Positions 36,641 through 45,617 of a stretch of DNA of 64,000 nt are shown here, in pieces. The DNA is from Panonychus citri (Eukaryota; Arthropoda; Arachnida; Trombidiformes; Tetranychidae): assembly GCF_014898815.1 (NCBI RefSeq), contig NW_026515432.1, positions 1 through 64,000 on the forward strand, written 5' to 3'. Below the pieces are notes generated by a model. That model was not told where the DNA came from and searched no databases. It saw nothing but the letters and a program-made list of their open reading frames with translations. A program made the position numbers and the translations under genes. Numbering within the stretch: position 1 is the first letter of the stretch; every line of letters starts with the position of its first letter.

Positions 36641-36758
36641 AAAGTTCGGATGATGATGATTGAGGTTCGGTTGTTGGTGGTTGATTAATTGATGATGGTC
36701 GACGTTTATTACACTTAACCTTTTTCTTTGGTGTATCACATTGTCCAGAAATACCTCT
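36639..36758 (-). pseudogene. 3' part of an ORF split by the LTR element
   Basis: Read from the target duplication CCTCT (36754-36758), the frame encodes about 39 basic, then Ser/Pro/Gln-rich residues to a TAA at 36639-36641. Counting out the 9149-bp element and one duplication, it is in phase with the ORF at 45908-46221, giving about 143 codons including the stop. The family is not recognised. Confidence 0.6.
36754..36758. repeat. target site duplication (left), CCTCT
   Basis: CCTCT directly precedes the TGTTGG terminus of the left LTR. The same five bases follow the right LTR at 45908-45912. Confidence 0.85.
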
Positions 36759-37036
36759 TGTTGGTTTTCACCTTGAAATAACCTTTGGGTTTTTACTGTT
36801 TAAAAGATACTTTATTTTTCTTATGTGTTTGGGATGAGATCCCCACTCCAACTACTACAATTCTATTTTTTTCATCATCATCATTATCTTCATCCTCATC
36901 TTCATCTTCATCCGCATCCTCATCTCTATCTTCATCCGCATCCTCATCTTCATCTTCATCCGCATCCTCATCTTCATCTTCGTCTGCATCCTCATCCTTA
37001 TTTGGATCTTGGGTTGCAACTATTTTGTTGCCAACA
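36759..37036 (-). repeat. 3' LTR of the element (left end in window)
   Basis: 278 bp, with ends TGTTGG and CCAACA forming a 6-bp inverted repeat. It contains a polyadenylation signal in element sense (TTTATT on + at 36811-36816) and a (TCATCC/TCTTCA)n tract. It matches the LTR at 45618-45907 apart from a 12-bp repeat-unit difference and about five substitutions. Confidence 0.92.
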
Positions 37037-37045
37037 TTTCCCCGG
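37037..37045 (-). promoter_or_regulatory. polypurine tract next to 3' LTR
   Basis: In element sense the bases just before the LTR read CCGGGGAAA|TGTTGG. This is a short purine run in the position where plus-strand priming occurs in LTR elements. It fixes the inner border of the 3' LTR and shows that the RING-like ORF lies inside the element. Confidence 0.7.
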
Positions 37046-37068
37046 TGTTATGGTGACCATTCCATTGG

Positions 37069-37569
37069 TCAGATCCAACTGGCTTGGTGTTTCCTTTGAA
37101 CATGAATTTTGTACTTTCGTACAGTCATAATTTGATTACATTTTTGATCCGGACATTGTACCATTTTCTTTCTAAATGCGTTGAATGAGATTGGACCGGT
37201 ATATCGTAGTTGGCTGCGATTGAAGGGTAGACCACATCTTGCGGGACACTCAGAGTTATTTTGATTCTGGTAATCTAAAAGGCAGGAACTACAAAACATA
37301 ACTTTACAACTAGTGTCTTCCTTATGTACACATGGGTTTTCTGATAAATTTTGACAAATGATGCATTCATAATCTCTGATTACATTGGTGTCTAAAAATA
37401 GGTAAGAGGTTAACTTAAAAGGGTTTACAGGGGGTTCAGGTATAAGATAAGATGGTATTTGAGGTTCAGGTTCGATTATCTGGATCTCATCATCGTACGT
37501 TTGTGAGCGTATTAACTCTTCGATGTTATCTCTGGTGCTTAGGACGGGTACTCACTCTTCGTAATTCAT
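37069..37569 (-). CDS. RING-like zinc-binding accessory ORF of the retroelement (one in-frame stop)
   Basis: An ORF of about 166 codons from ATG at 37567-37569 to a stop at 37069-37071, with an in-frame TGA at 37552-37554 after five codons. Without using that ATG the frame is open for about 160 codons. After an acidic, proline-rich lead it has a Cys/His cluster: YECIIC (C-x2-C), CVH, MFCSSC (C-x2-C) and ECPARCG (C-x3-C), spaced like a RING finger though the spacing is not canonical. A C-x4-C-x11-H-x4-H finger follows (CPDQKCNQIMTV...HVQRKH). A RING plus a following zinc finger is the layout of RNF41/TRAF-type E3 ubiquitin ligases. It ends 23 bp before the polypurine tract and begins 75 bp after the Env-like tail. 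Possible roles are ubiquitin-ligase activity or nucleic-acid binding. Both are inference. Confidence 0.65.
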
Positions 37570-37644
37570 TATGGCGATTCTAGATGTATAAAGAGAATGA
37601 GAAAGGCAAAGTCCTAATGATAAAATCAATAAGTTTTACTTGAA

Positions 37645-38866
37645 TTAGTATAATGTACTGATTGCCATAGGGTTAGGTATATATGGAGGTGGATTATTAT
37701 TATTGTTATTAGGAACTAAAGCTACTGAGACAACTGGTCGTCCAATCATGTGACACAGCATCGAAAATAATTTGAAAATTAACAAAATGACAACACAAAA
37801 GGCTATAACACCAATTAGTAAATTGCTTAATTCGTCTTTGAGTTTTTCAAGCCAAGTTTTTCTTGTTTCACAGCAAGTGTTTGTGAGTCAGTTAATTTTT
37901 CTAGAAGCCTGATTGTTGTTGTGTTGAGGGTTATTAATTTGACAGGATCAGCCATTATTCGCCAATTGATTTGGTTGGACCATCCATCTATCACCTTTGA
38001 ACTAGTGATAATGTAATTTTCAGCACTATAATTGTAGTCACCAATTGAGAAGGACATATCTTTAGACAATTTCAACACAGCATTCGGACAATCTCGAACA
38101 TGGTTGAATAAACTGAGATTGTACCCATAACAGTAGACATATAGATTTTCATCTATTATTTTAACTTGCGGCTTAGACAATTTATAATTGTTCAAGTAGG
38201 TCTCAAAACAGTTAATTGCCATGTCTGTGGCTTTGGTTGTTTACAGAATGTCCCACTCACGAACATGATTAGTTTCGCTTTGAGTTCTTCTTCCGTTGCC
38301 TCACAAATCTCTTTGGACTTTGTATTGGATATTAAATATTTTGGACCGGTATATTCAAAGGTACAAGTTTCGTTTCCGACTTCTTTAAGTAGTTTGAAAG
38401 GGTCGGCCTCATGAATTACCAAATTATCTTCAATTTGCGGGACTATGAATCTCAACTTAAGGACGTAGGTATCATTTTCTTTAGAGAATTCTGTGGTGGT
38501 CTCGGTCATAGGCTCCAGAGGACATGAGGTGTTGCAAGGAAGTTTTAAACGAAATCGTTCAATGAAGTCCTTGGTGAGTTTATTATCCTGTTTAAGTTGA
38601 ATGATTGCTTCCTTGATTTTCTGGGTATTATAAACTATGTCGGCGGAGTTGAAAGCTGTCAATGGAAGCATCTGTTGTAACTGCATAATGTCGGTTTTCA
38701 ATTTTAGTGCTTCATCAGCTAAAGCGGTTTCATGTTGTCTTATCGCTGTCGAAGTTAATCTATTGAATTTTGTAATCGATCGAAATCGATCTGTGATTGA
38801 GCAACAGACGTATCCCCAAAGTAATAGAATACTTGATTTACCCCACATGAGAGCGGATGAAACCAA
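37645..38866 (-). pseudogene. env: Env-like (fusion-glycoprotein-like) gene, broken by frame changes
   Basis: Located between integrase and the RING-like ORF, the position of env in errantiviruses. Coding-like sequence occupies three successive frames: about 38192-38866, about 37827-38222, and about 37645-37860. The first has a hydrophobic stretch near its start, a helical heptad-like region, Cys pairs and a segment resembling the F-like glycoproteins of insect errantiviruses. The second has NxS/T sites and Cys residues. The third encodes a hydrophobic membrane-spanning segment (around 37740-37830) and a short cytoplasmic tail with a PPPY motif (about 37685). Two frameshifts separate the parts, so no single protein is encoded here. 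The family assignment rests on position, topology and weak resemblance. Confidence 0.6.
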
Positions 38867-38974
38867 TATGGCAGTAGTGGTGGTTAATGGTTTTCTGCGC
38901 TCTCCTTGTTTATGGTTCCGGCACGAAGTATGGATCTAGATTGTCAGTTTAATACTTGTAACAATATTCCATTG

Positions 38975-39160
38975 CTAATTCCAAGAAATCTCCTTTTCAG
39001 GTTCTTTTTTTAGTTTTGACATAAGTCTCGTATAGGCTCTAAACATGTTGTATTTTGGTACTTTTCTAGTCTTTACACCCCAATAGGTGCCTGACGTATC
39101 GGTGTACCATACATGGTTGATGGCTGTTGTATATGTTAAACTTTTTGATTGATCAGACAT
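38975..39160 (-). other. short ORF between integrase and Env-like gene
   Basis: 61 codons, beginning MSDQSKSLTYTTAINHVW. It may be the N-terminal part of the Env-like gene separated by frame damage, or a small separate ORF. No motif was recognised. Confidence 0.3.
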
Positions 39161-39281
39161 TGGTTTAGTATAATTAACGTAAGCATTCCCTTTTAGAAAT
39201 TTCCTGTCAACTTTTCCCAGATGATATCTGGTCCATATTCTTGACAGATGGAAAGATTAAAGGATAGAATAATGATCATCA

Positions 39282-39904
39282 TTATGAGTGAAACGTTACT
39301 TGTCTCTCTTCGTCGATTCCTGAGGCGTTTCTCCTCCACTTGGTGGTTGTTTCTCTCGTCGGTGGTAGAGTTTTATTTGCGATGCATGAACTAAACTCGT
39401 CCGTCGAATTTTCTCGTTTCACTATGTAAGTGGTGTTATCCATTTTCTTAATTATTTGAAATGGTCCTTCGTATTTTGGGCCAAGTTTCCTTGGGTTTCC
39501 TGAGGTTGACTTCATGCAGAACCAATTGACCTACTTCGTAAGTTCTAATTTTATTCTCTTTTATCATGATATTCAGCTTGTTTCTCTATGAGGTTGCAGA
39601 ATGGATTTGTGCTTGTTCTCTAACAAATTTCATTCATGATTCATAAATTTCATGTATTGCCAAGGGTTGTCTTCTTTACATCAGGATTAGTTTGTAAATC
39701 AACGGGAAGCGTTGGCTCTCTCCCATATAAGAGAAAGAAGGGTGACACTTGAATTATAAGGAAATTAATTAGAGGCAAAATTTGCGTCCATTTAGTTTGG
39801 TTTTGTTCTTGACAATAGTGCATGAGCATTGAACAAATCGTACGATTTACTCGGTCAATCCATTCGTTTGTGGGTGGTAAGCGGTGGACAGTTGCCACTC
39901 GCAT
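39282..39904 (-). pseudogene. pol: C-terminal part of integrase, out of frame with pol
   Basis: Continuation of the integrase beyond the frame break near 39905. 39650-39904 carries the end of the catalytic core: TVHRLPPTNEWIDRVNRT corresponds to the family's TNGxxERxN block, but Asp stands where the third catalytic Glu is expected. It is followed by LLYGREPTLPVDL. 39282-39515 carries the GPY/F module (KLGPKYEGPFQIIKKMDNTTYIV in part), which marks Ty3/gypsy and retroviral integrases. A second frame problem lies between 39515 and 39650. Confidence 0.75.
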
Positions 39905-42001
39905 TCATGAAGTTTTCTTGAACCGTTTCGCTATGAAGTTTCGTCCCTGATCGCTCAGGATTGACTTGGGGCAACCATGTCGACATAAGATATTCTCCAT
40001 TAGAAACTTGGCGGTACTCTTTGCGTCCTTCTTTGCAAGAGCTTTCATCTCCACCCACCTAGTGAAGTACTCAGTGGCCACAATGATGTATTCTTTACCC
40101 GATGAACGAGGGAGAGGACCCAATATATCGATCCCAATTTTCTCAAACGGCGCCGAAACAACGATTGAGTTTAGTGGAGCAGTTGAATTTCCTATTCCAG
40201 TCTTATTGTACTGGCAGGATTCACAATTTTGGATATAATCAGCAATTTCCTTGTTCATTTTTGGCCAATAGTATTTTGCTCTGATCTTCTCATAGGTTTG
40301 GAATAAACCACAATGTCCCGAAAGAGGTTCGTCATGATAAGCTTTAAGTATTTCTAGTACCATGGATTTTGGAAGGACGATGACCCATTGTTGATTATTT
40401 TTATGATTAATTTTTCTCTGTAGAAGTCCATTTTTAATTCGATGTTGACTTTTTGTTTGATCAGTACTTTTTGAGGGTTTTTCTTCATTGAGTTGTTGAA
40501 TTTTCGCCTGGATAAAAGGATCATTCCTTTGTTCATTTAGTAATCTACTCTGTCTCTGATCTTCTTCAGTGATTAATAAAGTGAACAAATCATCACCTTG
40601 TTCACAATCGTCATAACCAACCGTGTTGAATTCTGGATCGTTGGTTGGATATCTACTGAGACAATCAGCGTCAGCATGAATTTTCCCTGACTTGTAAGTG
40701 ATATTGAACTCAAAAGATTGTAAAGTTAAAGCATATCGCATTAGCCGAGGTGGAAGTTTAGTTTTCGACCGCAAGAAGCAGAGGGCGCAATGATCGGTGA
40801 CGACTTCAAATTTGATCCCTTCCAGGTAATGCCGAAACTTCTCCACCGCATATATTATGGCGAGGCATTCTTTATCAGACACCGGATAATTTAATTCAGC
40901 ACCACGAATCTGTCTGCTCGCAAAAGCAACAGGTTTCCATTTCTTCTCATGTTTCTGCAAGATGATCGCTCCCAGACCAACATCAGATGCATCAGTTCGT
41001 AACTGAGTTTCCAGAGTATGGTCAAAATGAGCAAGAACGGGAGCGCTGCTTATCTTTCGCTTTAAACATTCGAAAGCCTCGATTTGATCATTTTTCCATT
41101 GAAATGGAACATCTTTTCTCGTCAGTTGAGTTAAAGGTGATGCTAGCTTAGCAAAATCTCGAATAAACTTTCGATAGTAAGAGCACAAAGCGACGAAAGC
41201 CCGAATGTCTTTGAGTGTATTCGGCGTTGGAAAATTTACCACAGCTCGAATCTTTTCAGGATCTGGTTCTTGTCCTTCGTTAGAGATTACATGACCGAGA
41301 TAAAGAATTCGGGTTCTCAAGAACCGGCACTTATCTGGTTTAAGTGTTAAGCCAGCTATTCTTAGCCTTTCGAAAACTGATTGTAATCTGATTAAATGTT
41401 CTTCGTACGTTTTGCTGAAGATGATAATATCATCAATGTATACCAAGCATGAGTTATATTTCAGCCCAGCCAAACACACGTCCATTAATCGTTGGAAGGT
41501 GGCTGGAGCATTGCATAAGCCGAACGGCATCGTTACATATTCGTACATTCCGAAAGTAGTGACGAAGGCAGTTTTTTGACGGTCAGCGGGATTCAACTCG
41601 ACCTGATGGTAACCACTTCTTAGATCTAATAAGCTAAAGTAGTTCGATCCTTGAAGAGCATCGAGTGATGTGTTTATGTTTGGTAATGGATAAGAATCCT
41701 TACATGTTATCGCATTCAACTTCCGATAATCTACGCACATCCTCCAATCTCCAGTCTTCTTACTCACTAGTACCACAGGTGAGCACCAGGGTGAGAAAGA
41801 ATCGATTATTATACCATCTCTAAGTAGTTGAGCAACTGTTTCTTTAGTAATTTTTCTTTTCTGTTCACTTTGTTGATAAGGCGACTGAGCGATGGGTGGA
41901 TGGTCACCGGTGTTGATTGAATGGACAAATAAGTTTGTTTTCCCAAGCTCTTCAGCTCTAACCGCGAAAACATCACGATATTCGTTAGCCAGGCATTTCA
42001 A
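39905..42001 (-). CDS. pol: Pol: reverse transcriptase, RNase H and integrase N-terminus (Ty3/gypsy)
   Basis: An open frame of 698 codons. Reverse transcriptase: WCSPVVLVSKKTGDWRMCVDY, LLDLRSGYHQVEL, AFVTTFGMYEYVTMPFGLCN and the YIDD active site (CLVYIDDIIIFS). RNase H: TDASDVGLGAIILQ, DKECLAIIYAVEKFRHYLEG, VVTDHCAL. Integrase: an HHCC finger (HDEPLSGHCG ... CESCQ), then the first two catalytic aspartates (IDILGPLP and SDQGRNF). It stops before the third catalytic residue because of a frame break near 39905. It lacks its own ATG and overlaps the end of gag-protease in the -1 frame, as expected for expression by ribosomal frameshifting. Products would copy and integrate the element. Confidence 0.93.
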   Translation of the reverse strand: MKCLANEYRDVFAVRAEELGKTNLFVHSINTGDHPPIAQSPYQQSEQKRKITKETVAQLLRDGIIIDSFSPWCSPVVLVSKKTGDWRMCVDYRKLNAITCKDSYPLPNINTSLDALQGSNYFSLLDLRSGYHQVELNPADRQKTAFVTTFGMYEYVTMPFGLCNAPATFQRLMDVCLAGLKYNSCLVYIDDIIIFSKTYEEHLIRLQSVFERLRIAGLTLKPDKCRFLRTRILYLGHVISNEGQEPDPEKIRAVVNFPTPNTLKDIRAFVALCSYYRKFIRDFAKLASPLTQLTRKDVPFQWKNDQIEAFECLKRKISSAPVLAHFDHTLETQLRTDASDVGLGAIILQKHEKKWKPVAFASRQIRGAELNYPVSDKECLAIIYAVEKFRHYLEGIKFEVVTDHCALCFLRSKTKLPPRLMRYALTLQSFEFNITYKSGKIHADADCLSRYPTNDPEFNTVGYDDCEQGDDLFTLLITEEDQRQSRLLNEQRNDPFIQAKIQQLNEEKPSKSTDQTKSQHRIKNGLLQRKINHKNNQQWVIVLPKSMVLEILKAYHDEPLSGHCGLFQTYEKIRAKYYWPKMNKEIADYIQNCESCQYNKTGIGNSTAPLNSIVVSAPFEKIGIDILGPLPRSSGKEYIIVATEYFTRWVEMKALAKKDAKSTAKFLMENILCRHGCPKSILSDQGRNFIAKRFKKTS

Positions 42002-42006
42002 CTGTG

Positions 42007-43569
42007 TTAGTACGTTAGCTGGTGTTTAATCATCACATCGAGGATTAAACCTTCCTCCGATGAATCGTGACTCACCAGATTACTAGTACTAAATAAAGCT
42101 GATTGTTCACCTGCTGAATCCCCACTAGATGGCGTGAGATACAGTTTAGGTGACGATGAGTTTATTGATTCACCACCAGATGGCGTGAGAGTGAGCTCAG
42201 TTGCTATTGAACTCATTGACTCATCACTAGAGGGAGTGAGTGTTGTTTCACCATCATCCGATGACGTCACCGTGTCAGGTTCGGTATCCGTAGAACTTTC
42301 ATCAGATGTAATCAGGTCCACTTGTGGGTGGTCCCCAATCTGAATGGTTTTGCTTGCACAATCTATCTTTACCATCGCTTTGCTTAGTACATCTTGTCCA
42401 ATCAAAGCATCTAATTTCCGTGGTAACGTTTTACAAACTTGGAAATCTGCGATAAACTTTACCACTTTCTTTCCATCACTAATTTTAATTTCCGCTTTAG
42501 TTTTACCCATTATTGGTAGTGGTTCACCATTAGCGGCATAAGGAAGAGGTCCACCCAGTTTACTCAACTTGAGTCCCAATTGGCGGGTTACCTGATCCGA
42601 TAACAACGAAATTTCGGACCCGGTGTCGATCATTGCATTAACCTTCGCTTGATTAATGTTAATTGCTTGATGGATTAAATTTTTCTTCATGAAGTAACAA
42701 ATAGCATTATTCTCCACAGGATAATCGTAATCATCGGTATCGACCTCACTCTCTTCTGATGATTCTTGGGTTATCATTTTTACCGCTTTCTTCGGTCTTC
42801 CAGGAGATCGCTTTCTGGTGTTACCTTGACTCTTCTTTCTTTCATCATCCTTTCGCTTCTCCGGGCTTCTGCTTCTTCCACGCCGTGGAAGATTTGTTGA
42901 AGTAGATGGCTTATCTCTCCAATTATCGGGTTCTCTGGATCTCTCTCGAAATGCCCGTTCACGATCAGCAAATTGTTTATTCGTATATTGTGGTCGTTGT
43001 TGATTGGGCTGTTGATTATTATATGTATTGGTTGCTTCCGGAGGTTGATTGTATCTTGTTGGATAATTTGGATTATTGTCAGATGCTTGACGATTCTTAT
43101 AGCGACAAACTGCTTCAGTGTGACCGAATCTCTTACAGTAACTGCAAATGATTACTTTGGTAGCTAAATTGTCAACTTTTAGATTCAGTTGTTTCATTGT
43201 TTCCTGTAAGTTTGAAATAGTCTCATTCATGTTGGGATTAATCGTTTCCCTTTGCATCATAAACGAGTTGTTACAGGAAAGCATTGCTCGTTCAGCTAAT
43301 CTTGCTGATTCAACCAAATGCTGTAGTGATTGGGGATTTTGTAATGCTATCCCGTATTTAATTCGTGGAAGCAATTTTTCTTTAACAAGACTCAGGATAA
43401 ATATTTCTGGAGTATTTTCATCGATTCGTAGACAAAGTTCTTGAATTTCATAAATGAAAGAAGTTGTTGATTGTCCTGGTTGTTGAGAAGCATTGTGTAA
43501 TTGTTGTGATAAGTAGGAACGGAAATCAGAGGGAAAAAGATCCTTATCATTGATTCTTTCAACCCAACG
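42007..43569 (-). CDS. gag: Gag (capsid/nucleocapsid) and aspartic protease
   Basis: An open frame from just after an in-frame TAG at 43570-43572 down to the stop at 42007. The capsid-like part is followed by a CCHC zinc knuckle (CSYCKRFGHTEAVC), an Arg/Ser/Lys-rich basic segment, and a retropepsin-type protease with the active-site motif IDTGSEISLLSD. A C-terminal acidic Ser/Thr-rich tail contains three SSDE/SGGES-type repeats of about 18-20 residues. The stop falls just inside the start of the pol frame. Confidence 0.88.
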   Translation of the reverse strand, partial: RWVERINDKDLFPSDFRSYLSQQLHNASQQPGQSTTSFIYEIQELCLRIDENTPEIFILSLVKEKLLPRIKYGIALQNPQSLQHLVESARLAERAMLSCNNSFMMQRETINPNMNETISNLQETMKQLNLKVDNLATKVIICSYCKRFGHTEAVCRYKNRQASDNNPNYPTRYNQPPEATNTYNNQQPNQQRPQYTNKQFADRERAFRERSREPDNWRDKPSTSTNLPRRGRSRSPEKRKDDERKKSQGNTRKRSPGRPKKAVKMITQESSEESEVDTDDYDYPVENNAICYFMKKNLIHQAININQAKVNAMIDTGSEISLLSDQVTRQLGLKLSKLGGPLPYAANGEPLPIMGKTKAEIKISDGKKVVKFIADFQVCKTLPRKLDALIGQDVLSKAMVKIDCASKTIQIGDHPQVDLITSDESSTDTEPDTVTSSDDGETTLTPSSDESMSSIATELTLTPSGGESINSSSPKLYLTPSSGDSAGEQSALFSTSNLVSHDSSEEGLILDVMIKHQLTY

Positions 43570-43863
43570 CTAGCTTAGGTGTATATTTACAGTAATGAAA
43601 TTGTACCATCTTCGCGCTGTATTTTGCAAATAAGTTGGTACTATTGTGAACATGTTATCTGCAGTCCAATTATAATTGCGACCTACCCTTTCGAAGTTTT
43701 CGAACCATTCGATAACGTTATCATTGATTTCACCACTAAAGTGTGGGATATGAGTCGGTAATTAGGTAAGATTACATTTTTACTCTTTGTGGTAATGAAG
43801 ATTGAGGTTCATTAGGTTGAACCTGTTCAACATATTGATAGTAATTAGAGATGGATCAGACAT
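43570..43863 (-). pseudogene. gag: 5' part of gag with stops and a frameshift
   Basis: The ATG at 43861-43863 starts a short frame (MSDPSLITIN...). The rest of the N-terminal Gag reads in another frame: FSGEINDNVIEWFENFERVG and a YLQNTARRWYNFI segment, typical of the Ty3/gypsy capsid. That frame runs into the downstream ORF through an in-frame TAG at 43570-43572. At least one more stop (TAA, near 43763) and a frame change lie upstream, so Gag cannot be made intact from this copy. Confidence 0.7.
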
Positions 43864-45597
43864 TATTAGAGAGGTTGATGAGTTGACACGTATAACTTAT
43901 AAAGAGAGAATAAAAGAAAGACAAAAGCAATAATAGTGGGTGATAAACAGATTAAAAAGGATTAAATTGTTTCTTAGTTCATCACCGAAAAGGTATTTGT
44001 CAGTTGCTTCAGGGGTGTACACGTAATAACTCGTTGTGATGATTGGTCAGAAGACATGAAGATTAATTAACGTAAGGTAAAAGCCCAACAAATGATTTAA
44101 TACCAGTCTCACTGCGAGAGGTTATTAATTTTTGATGATAAGAGAAGGTAACAGTTACAGGGCGTTGATAACGAGACCAGTAAATATCAGATGGATGTAC
44201 TTTTACACTTATGAGATCAAACTTAATTTCACAATTTGCCATGAATGAGCACAAGGTTTCAGATCACAAACTTAAAGTTAATAATATACTAATTAGATTA
44301 AAGCTTCCTATTAGCAGTCAGTTCAAGTTGCTTACTGATTGTGCTTGGTTTGAGACAATTCATATTTATACCAACGGATCATCAACTCAAACTAACATTT
44401 GACTAGAATAAAACTTCCCATCAAAAGTCAGTGAGTGCGATTGATCGTTTGATGTGACTGATAACAAACAAGGACTCCAACTTATAACTCGTGATTAGAA
44501 TAAACCCTTCCCATCACAGAGTTAATTTAAAGTTAAAGACTCGGAGCATGAATGTTAACTATGTTACCAAATATGCTTATGACTAGAAGTTAAATTTCCC
44601 GTCACAAGGATTTGTTGTTAGCAGAATGGATTGCCAAATTGGCTTGGGATTAGAGTCAGAATTCCCATCACCAAGCCATTTAGGGTATTGAACACACTGA
44701 ATAGAATTAAGATTTGAGATTAAATTGTTTCACGATTGAGAAGAACGTTTGCCAAATGGCTCGGACAAAACTCTGTTTTCACTGATTATTTTTAACTTCT
44801 TTTTTGAGAATTATAATTAGAATGGTAAAGAAATTGATATACTTATCCATATATGATGATGAATTGTCTTCTTGTCCTTTTTTCCTTTTGATAATGCACG
44901 TCCTGATGATGAGCAGTTAATTTTTAAATTTGCAAACAAAATTTTGTTTTATCTTTATTGTCTTTATCCATTATAGTATTCTATCAGCATATAAAGACCA
45001 TTGCAAACTTATCGATTTTTATTAATTACAAAGAAATTTGTTGATTGTATTTACTTAATTACGATCCATTGATGATTTGTAATTGATTTTTTTATAATTG
45101 TAGACAACTTTTGATTGTAGGATTTGAATTCTTTAATATTCTTATTGTTTCTTTTTATTGGTAATCATTTTATTTGTTTATTGTTAATTTTTGTAAAAGT
45201 TGAAACGGTTGTAATGTTGAGAAAAGTTGATTGTTGGGTTGATTGTTAACTAATCACATGAATTTTTCCAATAGTCATTTATATCTACTCCATTCTGTTT
45301 ATTTATGTAGATTCGAAATGTTTCGATGAAATAGTTAAAGGTTAATTTATTGATCATTAAAGTGAATGTTTGGTTTACCTTTGAAATTTAAACGATGTGG
45401 TAGTTTAGTCTTGATTGACGGACAGTCGATTGATAAACAGAATTAACTTTTCCCTAATCAACTTAATTTTTCATCAATAAACACAAACAGACGATAATTA
45501 AGATGATAAGGGTGATGAGGGTGATTGTTTATTATTAATGTTTATAATTTTCACTTCCACTAGTTTAAATCACACAAAAAAAATTGACTTTGCCGTT
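43864..45597 (-). promoter_or_regulatory. untranslated leader of the element
   Basis: About 1.73 kb between the primer-binding site and the gag start, with no convincing ORF. It is AT-rich and contains a five-copy motif array at 44291-44675. Long leaders are known in gypsy-type elements, where they can hold insulators, packaging signals and splice donors. No particular signal other than the array was identified. Confidence 0.6.
44291..44675. repeat. five-copy array of a roughly 27-bp motif in the leader
   Basis: A degenerate motif, consensus GAYTAGAATAAAAYTTCCCA followed by TCACAAG, occurs at about 44293-44318, 44401-44427, 44493-44518, 44581-44607 and 44648-44675, with 67-110 bp between starts. 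All copies point the same way, while the DNA between them is unrelated. That pattern suggests retained protein-binding sites rather than a simple tandem repeat. Confidence 0.65.
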
Positions 45598-45615
45598 ATC
45601 CGGCTCGACGGACCA
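45598..45615 (-). promoter_or_regulatory. primer-binding site
   Basis: In element sense the LTR end ...CCAACA is followed by TT and then TGGTCCGTCGAGCCGGAT. This begins with TGG, the complement of a tRNA CCA end, and contains the T-arm-like GAGCCGG. It would pair with 18 nt at the 3' end of a host tRNA. The tRNA identity was not assigned. Confidence 0.7.
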
Positions 45616-45617
45616 AA

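Noticed and set aside
36785..37130. Ser-rich and His/Pro-rich + strand ORFs over the left LTR
   Set aside because: They are translations of the LTR's trinucleotide repeat. The same frames recur in the other LTR at 45684-46076, and the LTR borders account for them.
40102..40284. + strand ORFs across pol and gag
   Set aside because: Antisense shadows of the well-supported - strand pol and gag frames.
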